Below, one piece after another: positions 28,191 to 38,767 of a stretch of 64,000 nt of DNA (positions within the stretch are counted from its first letter, which is position 1; every line of letters starts with the position of its first letter). The stretch lies in the NCBI RefSeq assembly GCF_022919215.1, contig NZ_CP095046.1, forward strand, positions 4,268,501 through 4,332,500, written 5' to 3'. The translations under genes and the position numbers were made by a program. The notes beneath the pieces are model-generated. The model was not told the origin of the DNA. It ran no database searches and saw only the letters and a list, made by a program, of their open reading frames with translations. This DNA is from Hymenobacter cellulosilyticus (GTDB taxonomy: Bacteria; Bacteroidota; Bacteroidia; Cytophagales; Hymenobacteraceae).

Positions 28191-30930
28191 CTAGCGCAGC
28201 ACAAGCTTAATCGTGGCGCCGTCCTGAGCGCGCACCACGTAGAGGCCGGGCGTGAGGCCCGTAGTTTCTACTGCCGAAGCTTGCCGCAGTTCCCGCACCG
28301 GCCGACCAAGCACGTCGGAGAGCGTGCCCGTCACGGGGCGGCTAAGCTGCACCGCTCCGCCCGTCGTGGGGTTAGGATAAGCAAACAAAGGCTGAGCAGC
28401 GGTTTGGGCCGTGGTAGTGGCCGTAACCGGGCCGCGCAGCTGCACGCCATACACGGCCACCGTGCTGCTGACCTCGTTGGCCAGAATCACCAGCGGCTGC
28501 CGGGTCGGGCTGTTGGTAGCCGACACGAATACGATGCCCTCGGGACCTTGGTCGCCGGTGCCGGCGGTAGTGCTGCGGTTGTTGATGTACTCTACCAGCC
28601 GCGGCTGGGCCGGGTCGTTTACGTTGAATACGGCTACCCCACCGATGCGCTCCAGGGACACAAAGGCATACACCGTGTCGCGCAGGACGGCTGTGGTGAC
28701 GCCCTCCGGCTCGGGGCCTTTGTCGTCCGAGCGGTTTTTCCGAACGGGTACGCCCGTGCTGTTGCTGGCGTTGAAAATGCTGCCAAAGGTGGCATCGGTG
28801 CTGGTGAGGCGTTCCAGAAAGTCGCCACTGTCGTGGACCAGCGCCCCGGTGGTAGCATTCAGAATGCTAAAGGAGCGGCCCCGAAGGCGTAAATCTGGTC
28901 GAAGTCGCCGTCGCCGTCAATGTCACCGAGCTTGTTGGTCACGTTCAGGCGGCCCAAAGCCTGGGTGTTCTTGAGCAGAGCCGCCTGAGGAAAGGCTGTG
29001 GCGTCGAGCGGGTAGGCGGCGTCGCCCAGGCGCACAGCTTCGGTCAGGGCCGAATATTCGCGGGCGTCACCTTCATTGGCCGTGAGCAGGTAGCGCTGGC
29101 CGCCTACTTCAAACGTGGCCAGGGCGTCGGGCTGGCGCATGCCGCGGATGGGCCAGTTGGCCAGCAGCACGTCCGGGGTCTGGTCGGAAGCGTCGAGGGC
29201 AAAGCCGGGCTGGCTGTGGTCCTGGTAGCCCAGGGCCCGCACGCTGGTAAACTGCAGGGTGGTCAGGTCGAGCGTGGCCAGGGCGTTGTTTTCCTGCAGC
29301 GTAATATAGGCCGTGCGCGAATCGGCCGAAACGGCCACGTACTCGGGCTCCAGATCCTGGGCTACGGTGCTGGGTGTGGTGGCCGTGCCGCCGTAGAGGC
29401 GGATTCCGTCGGCGCGGAGCTGGGCAGCCTGGCCGTTGTAGTTGGTAAAGCCCACGGTCGTCACACTGGCCTGGGTCAGACCGGCCACTCCCCGCTGAAG
29501 TCGATAACCGACACCGAGCCTTCCGGATCAGTGCTGTAGTCCGACTTAGGCTCGCCTTCGTTGGCCGTCAGCAGCAGACGGCCGTCGGGCGAGAAGGTAA
29601 TCATGTCGGGCAGCGCACCCACGGTTACCTGCTTGAGAAACGCGCCGTTCTGGTCAAAGAATACCACGCTGCCGTTTTGCTGCGGGTTGGTATTCTCCAT
29701 AGCGCAGGCCACCACCCCGTTGCGCACGGCCACGGAGTTGATGTTGCCGTAGGGCAGAATATTGACCGACGACACCGGCGTGAGCGTGCCGTTGCCGGCC
29801 AGACTCAGAATGTCGAGCTTGCCCCCGACCGAGTTGGCCACGTACAGGCGCTGAGTGGTAGGGTCGTGGGCCACGATTTCGGCCGAATTGGTCCCGGCAG
29901 CGCCGTTCTGGTAGCTGCCCAGGTGGCGCAGGGTAAAGCCCTTGGTCTGGACGGGAGCCGCCCCGTCGTTGTCCTTGATATATACCAGGAACTCGGTGGC
30001 GCCGGCGGCCAGCGTGGCATTGGCGGGGTTTTGCAGCTTCAAGCTAAAATACTCCGCTCCTTCGGTCAGGGCGTCATCGGTGAGCGGAATCACCAGGTTC
30101 TGGTCGGCAGTGCTGCCGGCCGGAAACGTGAGCGTACGGGGGCTGGAGAAGGTGAAATCGGTACCGGCGATGGCAGTGCTCAGGCCGGGCTGCAGGGCCA
30201 CTTCCACGGTGCTGACCGCAGTGCCCGGATTCTGGATGCTGACCGGAATAGTAATGGTGCCGGCGCTTTCGTTGAACACGGCCGAGCTGGCAGCCAAGCG
30301 GATGGTGGGCGGCACGGCCACGGCCGAGCGGGTCAGCTCCACCTCGTCCCAGGCGGCCCAGTCTTCGTTGCCGTTCTGCTTGGCGGCCAGGCGCAGGCGT
30401 ACGTGGGTGCTGCCGGCCGGAATAGATATGGTTACCGTTTGGTAGGCCCGGGTGTCCTTGCTAAGCTGCACGTAGGTTTTGGTGGCCGGCCAGGCTGTGC
30501 CGTTGTCGAACTGCACCACATAGGCCAGGGAGTCCGGGCCGTCGAAAGCATTGGTGAAATACTTAAAGCTGACGGTGTTGGCCGCGGATGTACCGGTTTG
30601 GAGCTGCACCGGGGCAAAATCCAGGAAGTGCCAGATGGCTGCGTCGATGGTGGTGGGATTTTGCAAGTCCTGCATGCCCCAAAGTGACGCCCCGGCGGCG
30701 GGCGTGGCCTGCACGCTGGCCGTGCCGCTGGTAGTACCCACGCTGGGCACAGCCGCCCAGATATCGGTCAGGCTGGCAAAGTTGTAGGTAGCGGGCGTGG
30801 GCGTAAAGGACCAGGTATCGGCACTACCGCCCTCGAAGCCCTGGCGCAGGGCTTGGGCTTGAGCAGAGGGCTGGGAAAGGGCTAGTAAGGCAAGCGCAGT
30901 GGCGCCCAAAGCGTAGAATTTTGACGGCAT
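28191..30930 (-). CDS. Secreted choice-of-anchor I-type protein with Calx-beta and T9SS sorting domain, two frameshifts
   Basis: The restored protein is 913 residues. In order it has: a signal peptide (ALLALSQPSAQAQA); a beta-sandwich region to about residue 215; a Calx-beta-like domain (about 220-335) ending FLVYIKDNDG; a beta-propeller-like body with repeated LLTANEG motifs, as in choice-of-anchor I/alkaline-phosphatase-like proteins; and a C-terminal type IX sorting domain (PNPTTGGAVQLSRP, then GLYVVRAQDG). It should be exported through T9SS to the surface. One base is missing at each of the runs 29490-29493 and 28879-28882; repair gives FSGGVAGLTQAS and YAFGGRSFSILN. ATG at 30930 is used. 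Confidence 0.85.
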
Positions 30931-31051
30931 CAAACAAGAAATTGGTGATTGAATGCGTCAAAGCTACCGGCGGCCTGTTACGGCATGTTTATGAGTCAGT
31001 TACTGAATTGTGAACACGACACAAACCCATTTTACCCAAATGTATAAATCT

Positions 31052-32505
31052 TTATCCAGTAGTAGCTCCATGCGTATCAGCACCGGAAAACAGTGCTTCC
31101 CCGGCGTTGCTGGCCAGAAACTGCTGGTACCAGCGGCCCGAGTCTTTGACGGTGCGCTGCTGGGTTTCAAAGTCGACTCCGACCAGGCCAAACCGGGGCT
31201 CATAGCCTTCAGCCCATTCGAAATTATCGGTAAAGGACCAGGCAAAATAGCCGTCTACGGTTACTCCTTCCCGCTTAGCCCGCAGCACCTGGCCAATACA
31301 AGCCTGCAGGAAAGCTTGCCGGGCATGGTCAGTCAGACGGCCCTGCTGCGGAGCCGGGTCGGGAAAAGCTGCGCCGTTTTCAGTGACGATAAGCCGGGGA
31401 GCATTTGGGTAGGCCGCAAACTGCCGCAGCATCTGGTATAGGCTTTCGGGGTACACCTCCCAGCCCATTTGGGTAAAGGGCACGCCCCGCTGCTTGGCTC
31501 CTACCAGCGTGGCCCAGGCTAGAGGTACGTAGGGCGAAAAGCGTACAACTTCCCGGGTGTAGTTTTGTACGCCCAGAAAGTCGAAGGCGAAGGGCAGGCG
31601 GGCCTCGTCGCCGGGCCGGATGTAGCGGTCCAGCCAGCGGAGCACGGGCAAATCGGCGCTGGGGTAGCCCAGGCCCAGGGCCGGCTCCACAAACAGGCGG
31701 TTGAGCAGGGCATCGGCGCGACGCAGGGCTCGGGCATCCAACCCTGACAAGGGCCGCCAGGGCGTTAGATACGAGCAGGAAAAGGTGGTGCCAATCTGGG
31801 CTCCGGCTGGCAGCGTGGCCCGTAGCGCCCGGCCGCCTTCGGCCTGAGCCAGGGTTGCGTGGTGCACCGAGGCCAGAAACCCGCCCAGGCTGCGGCGGCC
31901 CGGGGCGTGCAGGCCCAGCAGCTGCCCCGCCCCACGAATACCATCGGCTCATTGAGCACCATCCAGTTCGAGACCCGGTCGCCAAGGCGGGCGGCCACGT
32001 GCTGGGCATAGTCGGTAAACCAGCCTACTACGTCGCGATTGGCCCAGCCCCCGCGGCGCTGCAGCTCGGCCGGTAAATCCCAGTGGTAGAGCGTGAGCCA
32101 GGGCGTAATTCCCCGCTCCAGGCAGCCATCCACCAGCCGGTCGTAAAAATCGAGGCCGGCGGCGTTTACGGACCCAGTGCCGCGGGGCTGCACCCGCGAC
32201 CAGGCCACGGAAAAGCGGAAATCGGGAATTCCCAGCTGCTGCAGCAAGTCCAAGTCCTGGGGCCAACGGTGGTAGAAGTCGCAGGCCACATCGGCGGTTT
32301 CGCGGCGGCGGATTTTACCGGGCCGCCGCACAAAGTCGTCCCAGATGCTGGGCCCCTTGCCGTCCAGGTTCCAGGCCCCTTCGGTTTGGTAAGCCGCCGC
32401 CGACACGCCCCAGCGGAAATCAGGGCCAAAGTCGGCGCGGGAAAACGGGGCCGGAGTGGTCGGCGGAAAAAAGGCGGCGGGCAGGGCCGCGTCACGTTCA
32501 GGCAT
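31052..32505 (-). CDS. GH1-family beta-glucosidase, frameshifted
   Basis: This glycoside hydrolase family 1 enzyme cleaves beta-linked glucose or related sugars with retention. The N-terminus has FRWGVSAAAYQTEGAW, the acid/base lies in LNEPMV, and the nucleophile in VTENGAAF, spaced as in the family. WSFTDNFEWAEGY near the C-terminus lines the active site. No signal peptide is seen, so it is probably cytoplasmic. One base is missing in the C run at 31930-31933 (G on the coding strand); repair restores VFVGAGQLLGLHAPGRRSL and 484 residues. It lies 48 bases after the glycosyltransferase gene on the same strand. Confidence 0.92.
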
Positions 32506-32553
32506 GTGCTACTAACGAAGGAAAAGCCGCGCCGGCCATACCGGCCGCGGCAC

Positions 32554-33564
32554 TTAGCGGGCCAGCACCGGCAACTGCTCCAGTAGCAGCTTGTCGAGTA
32601 CGGCCGCGGTTTGGTCGGGGTACTGCACCGGCACGGGGCGGCCCGTGCGCAGCCAGTCGTCGAGGGCCACGAGGTGCTTGTCCTTGAGGCTTTTGACTAC
32701 CGGCACACCCAGGCAGGCCAAAGCGGCAGCATTGCAGGCCTGCTCGTACTGGTTTTTCATGGGAATCACCAGCAGCTTTTTGCCCAGGTACAAGGCTTCG
32801 GCCGGCGTTTCAAACCCGGCCCCGCACAGCACTCCGGCGCTGCGGGCTAGGCTGTCGGTAAAGGCCGCGCCGCTTACGGGCCGCACCCGCACGTTGCCGT
32901 GCTCCGACTCCTGGGTGCTGTGCTTGGAAAACACTTCCCAGCGCGTGGCCCCGCTCAGGTAGCGCAGGCGCTTGACCAGGGTTTCCTCGTCGAAGGCGGG
33001 CAGATACACCGTGTAGTGACCGTCGTTGCTCGGGCTCAGCTCCCGCACCTGCCGCCGAATGACGGGGGTGTGAATGCCGGGCTCGTACTGGTCGAAGTGA
33101 AAGCCGTACTGGGCCGTGGCCGGGGCGTAGTGTCGCAGCACGGCCCGGCCAATGAGGTCTTCCTTCTCGGGCCGCGGGGCGTATTCGCTGAGCACGGCGC
33201 TCTGGTGGCTCAGGGCCACGCAGGGCACCCGGCGCAGCTGGCAGGCCCAAGCCGACACAGGCTCAAAGTCACTGATAACCAAATCGTAGCTTTCCACCGG
33301 CAGCTGGCGGATTTCGCGCAGGAAGGCGGCCGAGTTCAGCTGCCAGAACGTCTTGACGAAATTGACTCCGCCTTTTTTGCCAAAGATAAAGCCCATGCCA
33401 TGGCAGCGGTAGCGCACGGCAAAAGGCAGCGTAAGGTCGGCGGGTGGGCCGCTGAGCAGCACATCCACGCGGCTAGCCCGTTGCTGCAGTAGCGGCACAA
33501 TATCGAGGGCGCGGCTCAGGTGGCCATTGCCGGTGCCTTGAATGGCGTATAGAATCCGGGGCAT
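32554..33564 (-). CDS. GT-B-type glycosyltransferase (MurG-like, MJ1255-type)
   Basis: The 336-residue protein starts with ILYAIQGTGNGHLSRA, the glycine-rich nucleotide-sugar loop of MurG-like GT-B enzymes. A C-terminal donor-binding segment, GAGFETPAEALYLGKKLLVIP, closely follows the MurG pattern. Acceptor and donor are unknown. ATG at 33564 is chosen because it places this loop at the N-terminus. Position between the LpxH-like phosphatase and the beta-glucosidase, all on the minus strand with gaps under 50 bases, suggests an operon concerned with glycolipid or surface glycan. Confidence 0.8.
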   Translation of the reverse strand: MPRILYAIQGTGNGHLSRALDIVPLLQQRASRVDVLLSGPPADLTLPFAVRYRCHGMGFIFGKKGGVNFVKTFWQLNSAAFLREIRQLPVESYDLVISDFEPVSAWACQLRRVPCVALSHQSAVLSEYAPRPEKEDLIGRAVLRHYAPATAQYGFHFDQYEPGIHTPVIRRQVRELSPSNDGHYTVYLPAFDEETLVKRLRYLSGATRWEVFSKHSTQESEHGNVRVRPVSGAAFTDSLARSAGVLCGAGFETPAEALYLGKKLLVIPMKNQYEQACNAAALACLGVPVVKSLKDKHLVALDDWLRTGRPVPVQYPDQTAAVLDKLLLEQLPVLAR

Positions 33565-33607
33565 CAGGTAACTACAAGTGGGAATAATAGGGCTGCGCGG
33601 TAGGGTC

Positions 33608-34486
33608 TCATTCGGCGCGGCGGTGCAGCTGAAACTCCACCAGCAAGTCGCTGAGCAACTCGGCCACGGGCGCGTCGGCGGCCTGGTCCTGAGCATCGGC
33701 CGCGGCGGCGGGCCGTTGCATGGCCACGTCGTCGGCGTAGCGGTAAAGCTGCCAGCCGCCCTCGACCGAGTACTCCAGGGCCGTCAGGTTTTCCACCCAG
33801 TCGCCGGAGTTCAGGTAAGTTACTGGGCCCCGGGGCGTGGTTAATTCCTTGATTTCGGGCTGGTGAATATGCCCGCAGGCCACAAACTGGTAGCCGCCCT
33901 CCACGGCCAGACCGGCCGCCGTCTGCTCGAAGTTGCTGACCAGATTCACGGCCCCTTTCACCCGGTCTTTCACCGCCTTGGACAAAGCCACCCGGGGCCG
34001 GCCGAGCTTCTGCAGCAAGAAGTTGACGACCCGGTTGAGCACAATCAGCAGGTCGTAGCCGTGGGCGCCCAGGCGGGCCAGCCAGCGGGAATGCTGCATG
34101 GTCACGTCGAATACGTCGCCGTGAAAAAACCAGGCTTTGCCGGCCGGCAGCTCCAGCACCAGCTTGTTGTCGATGCGCAGATTGCCCAGGCGGGTGCCGG
34201 CAAACTTGCGCAGCAGCTCGTCGTGGTTGCCGGTCAGATACTCAATCTGGGTGCCTTTGGCGGCCAGCCCGGCCAGGTAGCGCACCACCCGCATATGGGC
34301 AGCGGGCCAGTAGTTCTTGCTGAACTGCCAGATGTCGATAATGTCGCCGTTGAGCACCAGCACCTTAGGCTTCACGCTTTTCAGGTAGCGCAGCAGCTCG
34401 GTGGCGTGGCAGCCGTAGGTGCCCAGGTGCACGTCGGAAATAACGACTACGTCGAGTTTGCGCCGCCGGGGCCGGGACTCACGCAT
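33608..34486 (-). CDS. LpxH-like metallophosphatase
   Basis: The 292-residue calcineurin-type phosphoesterase has SDVHLG near residue 17, GDIIDIW, the GNHDE motif and GHIHQPEI, which supply the two-metal ligands. Bacteroidota proteins of this kind are annotated as UDP-2,3-diacylglucosamine diphosphatases of lipid A synthesis. It is longer than E. coli LpxH (about 240) and includes a helical insertion around residues 145-190, so the exact substrate is uncertain. The gene starts 8 bases inside the 3 prime end of a small membrane-protein gene. Confidence 0.82.
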   Translation of the reverse strand: MRESRPRRRKLDVVVISDVHLGTYGCHATELLRYLKSVKPKVLVLNGDIIDIWQFSKNYWPAAHMRVVRYLAGLAAKGTQIEYLTGNHDELLRKFAGTRLGNLRIDNKLVLELPAGKAWFFHGDVFDVTMQHSRWLARLGAHGYDLLIVLNRVVNFLLQKLGRPRVALSKAVKDRVKGAVNLVSNFEQTAAGLAVEGGYQFVACGHIHQPEIKELTTPRGPVTYLNSGDWVENLTALEYSVEGGWQLYRYADDVAMQRPAAAADAQDQAADAPVAELLSDLLVEFQLHRRAE

Positions 34487-34673
34487 GGCGGGGCAGGGTC
34501 AGGCGGCCGGTGGGCACGGGCGAGTCCGCCGCGGTATCTTTGCGCCGGAAAGCCGACGACAGCCCCGCCACCGAGTGCAGGGCAAAGGCCAGCACTAGGG
34601 CCAGCTGAAACAGCGCGTAGGCCAGCCACCGCAGCAGGCGCCGGCCAACAGGAACAAGCACGAAAGCAGGCAT
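34479..34673 (-). CDS. Small membrane protein overlapping the LpxH-like gene
   Basis: The 64-residue product (from ATG at 34673) has one hydrophobic helix (LLRWLAYALFQLALVLAFAL) with an arginine-rich N-terminal side and a polar tail. Its stop TGA overlaps the ATG of the LpxH-like gene, an arrangement typical of coupled translation, which is the main reason to accept it. I recognise no family. Confidence 0.5.
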   Translation of the reverse strand: MPAFVLVPVGRRLLRWLAYALFQLALVLAFALHSVAGLSSAFRRKDTAADSPVPTGRLTLPRHA

Positions 34674-34894
34674 AGAATCAGAGCGTTTGACCCACGACAA
34701 AGCTCGCCGCCGCGTGTGACCTGGGCGTTACCCATGGATTATGACTAGGTCACGTTTTGGTTGAACTTCCGATTCGCGGGCTGCATCGTTTCGCGGCGGG
34801 GGTTCAGCGAAGCCGGTGCGGGCCGTGTCGCGCTCTTGCGTACCTTTGCCGCACGGTGGTCGGTTCACTCCACCCTATTCTCTTTTGTTGCTTG

Positions 34895-35446
34895 ATGAAA
34901 AAGCTTTTCCTGCTCATTACCCTGCTTTCTTCCTTTGCTGCCTCCGCCCAGATGGTTACCCCGGAGCGCAAACGCTACATGCGTCCTAAAAAGGACGAAG
35001 AATGCGCCCTGGTGCTGAACGTGACGAAAAACACCGACGAGGACTCCCAGAAGGATGCCTCCATGACGCGCGTGGCCTACCGCCCCTACGCCGAGCTGGT
35101 CACGGCCCTGAACGCCATGCGCGAAATGAACCGCTGGGCCGACAGCACCTATCAGCGCCGTTTCAAGAACCTGCCCCTGGGCGGGGAGCTTCAGGTAACG
35201 ATGTACCGCCGCGGTGCCCAGAACGCCGACCCCTCGGCTTTGGCCCTGAAGGCAACCACCAAGGACGGCAAGGAAGTGCTGGCCCAAACCCTCACGGCCG
35301 GCACCGGCCGCTTCTGGAACCAGGACCAGTACAAGAGTGAGCGGATTATTCCATTTGTAAAAATGGAGACGCCCCAGCCCCTGACCCTGATTATTTCCGA
35401 CGCCAAGCTGAAGCAGGACTTCGAATACGTCATCAACGTTCAGTAG
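34895..35446 (+). CDS. Exported protein of unknown function
   Basis: The 183-residue product has a clear signal peptide (KKLFLLITLLSSFAASAQ). The mature part is mixed alpha/beta without cysteines; it includes the segments ALVLNVTKNTDEDSQKD and ERIIPFVKMETPQPLTLIIS, resembling a periplasmic beta-sandwich. I recognise no family. TACCTTTG at 34841-34848 matches a -7 box. A terminator follows. Confidence 0.75.
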   Translation: MKKLFLLITLLSSFAASAQMVTPERKRYMRPKKDEECALVLNVTKNTDEDSQKDASMTRVAYRPYAELVTALNAMREMNRWADSTYQRRFKNLPLGGELQVTMYRRGAQNADPSALALKATTKDGKEVLAQTLTAGTGRFWNQDQYKSERIIPFVKMETPQPLTLIISDAKLKQDFEYVINVQ

Positions 35447-35463
35447 CCCTCTGAGCGGTCCTA

Positions 35464-35508
35464 AACAGAAAGCCGAGTGAGGTTTACCCTCCACTCGGCT
35501 TTCTGTTA
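35464..35508. terminator. Bidirectional terminator
   Basis: AACAGAAAGCCGAGTG and CACTCGGCTTTCTGTT form a long stem between the exported-protein gene and the converging Nudix gene. Confidence 0.9.
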
Positions 35509-35560
35509 TCCGGTTTTCACAAATGGTAAAAACCGGCTCTATTCTGCTTGATGCGCTGGT

Positions 35561-36073
35561 TTACTGCAGCTGCACCCACTGCGCCGCAATCAGGGTTTTG
35601 GCGTCCTGCCAAGGCTCGGCCACCAGCTCGTCGTAGGTGAGGCAGACCACTTCGATGTTCTCGTGTTCGTCGGCCACGCCCCCACCGGCGCCGGTCTGCC
35701 GGCTTACCTCGGCGTAATACAGCCAGAGTTGCTCGGCGCTGCCGCCGGGCGAGGAGTAGAAGTTGCGGATAAAGGTTATCCGGTCGACTTCGTAGCCCAG
35801 CTCCTCCTGAATTTCGCGGCGCATGGCTTCCTCGGGCTGCTCACCTTCCTTGTCGAGCATGCCGGCCGGAATTTCCAGCACCTCCGCTTCGGCTCCTACC
35901 CGAAACTGCCGCACGAAGATATAGCGCTGCTTTTGGGTGTCGAAAACCAGGGCTCCGACGGCCTGCCCGGGCTCAAAACGCTCCCGCTTGAGCTGCTGGC
36001 CGCCGTCCTGCACCAGCAATTGCGTAAGTTTGTAGAATCCATCGTGAAGGATTTTGCGGTCGATGATGTTCAT
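35561..36073 (-). CDS. Nudix hydrolase (ADP-ribose pyrophosphatase-like)
   Basis: The 170-residue protein has the Nudix box G-x5-E-x7-REIQEELG at about residues 69-91, where the glutamates bind Mg for cleaving a nucleoside diphosphate linked to another moiety. The segment VFDTQKQRYIFVRQFRVGAE upstream is the usual ADP-ribose pyrophosphatase lead-in, so ADP-ribose is the most likely substrate. ATG at 36073 is chosen for the normal N-terminus. Confidence 0.9.
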   Translation of the reverse strand: MNIIDRKILHDGFYKLTQLLVQDGGQQLKRERFEPGQAVGALVFDTQKQRYIFVRQFRVGAEAEVLEIPAGMLDKEGEQPEEAMRREIQEELGYEVDRITFIRNFYSSPGGSAEQLWLYYAEVSRQTGAGGGVADEHENIEVVCLTYDELVAEPWQDAKTLIAAQWVQLQ

Positions 36074-36289
36074 AGTATTTGAGGTTAGTGGCTTTTTCGC
36101 CGCCTGGCGCGTACAACTGCTACCTAGCTGCCTGGCTTATACGCGGCCAGCGGCGCCGGGCTTTGCTTAAGCCCACTTCTTATTTTTTGCCAAGTTAACA
36201 CGCTTACCGCAGCCTGCTTTTCTAGAAAAAGGCTGCACCGGCCGTTTCAAGTAGTGCCGCGGCCTTTTTTCTTTTCCATTTCCTTTCTG

Positions 36290-37755
36290 ATGACGTTCGA
36301 CGAACTCAATCTAATTCCGCCTATTCTGCGTGCCCTGCACGAGGAAGGCTACACCACCCCACGCCCATTCAGCAGCAAGCCATTCCGCACGTGCTCGATG
36401 GGCGCGACCTGCTGGGCGTGGCCCAAACCGGCACCGGCAAAACCGCGGCCTTTACCGTTCCCATTCTCCAGATTCTGAGCCAGACGGCCAAGCTGGAAAA
36501 CCATTCGCACTCCCGCATTCGCTGCATGGTGCTCACGCCCACCCGTGAGCTGGCCATCCAGATCGGGGAAAGCTTTGCCGCCTACGGCCGCCACCTGCCC
36601 CTACGCCACACCGTTATTTTCGGCGGCGTGGGCCAGACGCCCCAAACCAACGCCCTCAAGCGCGGCGTAGAAGTGCTCATTGCCACTCCCGGCCGCCTGC
36701 TCGATTTGATGAATCAGGGTTTCGTGGATCTGCGTCACATCGAAGTATTCGTGCTCGATGAGGCGGACCGCATGCTCGACATGGGCTTCATCAATGACAT
36801 CAAGCGGATTCTGCCCAAGCTGCCGGCCTCGCGCCAGACGCTGTTCTTCTCGGCCACCATGCCCGGTGTCATCCAGGAGCTGGCCGGCTCGATCCTAAAG
36901 CCGAACCCGATAAAAGTGGCGGTAACGCCGGTTTCGAGCACCGCCGATACCATTACCCAGTCGGTGTACATGGTGCCCAAAAACGACAAGCCCGAGCTGC
37001 TGGAGCATATTCTCAAAGACAAGAGCATCAAGCGCGTGCTCGTGTTTACCCGTACCAAGCACGGGGCTGATAAAGTGGTCAAAACGTTGGCTAAGGCCAA
37101 CATTCCGGCCGAAGCCATCCACGGCAACAAGTCCCAGAACCACCGGCAGCGGGCGTTGTCCAACTTTAAAGCCGGTAGCACCCGCGTGCTGGTTGCCACC
37201 GACATTGCCGCCCGCGGCATCGACGTGGATGAGCTGACCCACGTTATCAACTACGAAATTCCGAACGAGCCCGAAACCTACGTGCACCGCATTGGGCGCA
37301 CTGGCCGGGCCGGCGCCGACGGCGTGGCCTTGTCTTTCTGCGACGAGGAAGAGCGGGCGTATCTGCAGGATATCCAGAAGCTGATTCGCCGGCAGATTCC
37401 GGTAGTTTCTGATCATCCTTACTTCAGCGTGTTCGTGGTGCCTGTGCCCCTCTCCGGTGGCCCTGCCATTCAGCGTCCGAAAGGCCCAGCCGGGCGGGCT
37501 CCCCGGCCCGGCCGCGGTGGTGATGCCCGTCCGCCGCGTGCAGCAGGCTCCGGCCAAGGGTCGGGTCGCCCGGCCGCCGGCAACTCCTCGGGCCGCGGCG
37601 AGTCTCGCCCGGCAGCTTCGGGTGGCGGCCGCTCTACTTCGGCCAACTCCAACCGGCCTGCCGGTGAACGGACTCCAGGCAGCAGCACTGGCAACGGTGC
37701 TGGCAGTGGCGGGCAGCGTCGCCGCTTCCGCGGCAATGGAGGCGGAGGCCGGTAA
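36290..37755 (+). CDS. DEAD-box RNA helicase with RG-rich tail, frameshifted
   Basis: The protein has the DEAD-box motif series: Q motif ([11 protein letters not shown] after repair), [21 protein letters not shown], then [10 protein letters not shown] and [10 protein letters not shown]. About 100 C-terminal residues are rich in Gly, Arg, Ser and Pro, like RNA-binding tails of RhlE-type helicases. One C is missing in the run at 36357-36360; with it the protein is 488 residues. It acts in RNA remodelling, such as ribosome assembly or mRNA decay. A second DEAD-box gene lies at the right edge of the window. Confidence 0.93.
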
Positions 37756-37784
37756 CGGTAGCCAGCATTATATCCTTGCTTTCT

Positions 37785-37824
37785 TAAAAAAGGCGTCCGG
37801 ACTTAGATCCGGACGCCTTTTTTG
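37785..37824 (+). terminator. Rho-independent terminator after the DEAD-box gene
   Basis: AAAAAAGGCGTCCGGA pairs with TCCGGACGCCTTTTTT; a strong stem with T run. Confidence 0.92.
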
Positions 37825-38004
37825 GTTTAGTATTGCTGCCACTCGGCCGGAGCAGGCCAACTTGCCAGTAATTGCCGGCCTAGCCAGGAAAATAAAGCGG
37901 AATCCCCGGATAATACGGCGGTCTGAAACAAAAAAAGTTGTTCCGGGCTTATTATAGCATCCGCTGACTTTGTTTTTCCACCTTCATCTATACGCTTCAT
38001 CAGT

Positions 38005-38493
38005 ATGGCCCTCAGCACATTTCCTGTAATCCAGGCCCTGCGCGACACTGCCCAGCGCCTTGCCACGCAAGCGCCCTACCAGTGGGGCCACATGGGCAGC
38101 TGCAACTGCGGCCACCTGGCGCAGACCGTCACTCACCTGACCAAAGCCGAAATCCACTCCCGTGCCATGGAGCGCTACGGCGACTGGGAACGGCAGCTGC
38201 TCGACTATTGCCCCACCAGCGGCCTGCCCATCGACCAGACCATCGACGAGATGCTGGCCCTGGGTTTTACCCGCACCGACCTGACTCACCTGGAGCGGCT
38301 CTCCGACCCGACTATCCGGGCGGCCATGCCCTTCGAGCGCCGCAACGCGCTTCGCCATAACTACCGCGACGACGTGGTGTATTACCTGCAGACCTGGGCC
38401 CAGCTATTGGAAACCCAGCTGCTGGGCACTATCCAGTTGCCCGCAGAGCTAGTGGGTCCCCTGGCCCAAACGTCCGTTCCTATTGCTTCGTAG
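38005..38493 (+). CDS. Conserved-looking protein of unknown function with Cys/His motif
   Basis: The 162-residue soluble protein contains the unusual motif GSCNCGHLAQT near residue 31, followed by helices rich in Asp, His and Arg. I do not recognise the family. The motif could be a metal- or cofactor-binding site; this is inference. Start ATG at 38005. A terminator follows at once, so it appears to be a single-gene unit. Confidence 0.7.
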   Translation: MALSTFPVIQALRDTAQRLATQAPYQWGHMGSCNCGHLAQTVTHLTKAEIHSRAMERYGDWERQLLDYCPTSGLPIDQTIDEMLALGFTRTDLTHLERLSDPTIRAAMPFERRNALRHNYRDDVVYYLQTWAQLLETQLLGTIQLPAELVGPLAQTSVPIAS

Positions 38494-38521
38494 GTCGAGT
38501 TAGTATTCAGCCCGAAATGCC

Positions 38522-38559
38522 AAAGCCCCGCCGACAGTTGTCGAGCGGGGCTTTTATTT
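38522..38559 (+). terminator. Rho-independent terminator
   Basis: AAAGCCCCGC pairs with GCGGGGCTTT, followed by T-rich sequence. Confidence 0.88.
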
Positions 38560-38596
38560 TGGAGCGGGCCCTTTAGCGGTTACCCAATAAGCAGGT

Positions 38597-38767
38597 TTAC
38601 TGAGTTACGTTGCTGCGCTGAGCTTCCCGGTACATTTCGGCCCGGTGGTTACGCTTATAGGCAGCATCAGCGCTGGGGTCCTTCTCAGGGTCGGGAGCTT
38701 GCTCGCAGGAGGCGAGGAACAACGAGCCGCAGGCGGCGAACAGGAAGAGCAGACGGGACTTTTTCAT
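38597..38767 (-). CDS. Small lipoprotein
   Basis: The 56-residue product starts KKSRLLFLFAACGSLFLASC, a signal peptide ending in a lipobox with the cysteine near residue 20, then a short charged tail (DPEKDPSADAAYKRNHRAEM). It would be a lipid-anchored peptide of about 36 mature residues. ATG at 38767 is used. The family is unknown. Confidence 0.6.
   Translation of the reverse strand: MKKSRLLFLFAACGSLFLASCEQAPDPEKDPSADAAYKRNHRAEMYREAQRSNVTQ

Noticed and set aside
29677..30687. Long plus-strand open frame inside the secreted-protein gene
   Set aside because: Low-complexity Gly/Val/Ala product lying over coding sequence with a signal peptide, Calx-beta domain and sorting domain on the other strand.
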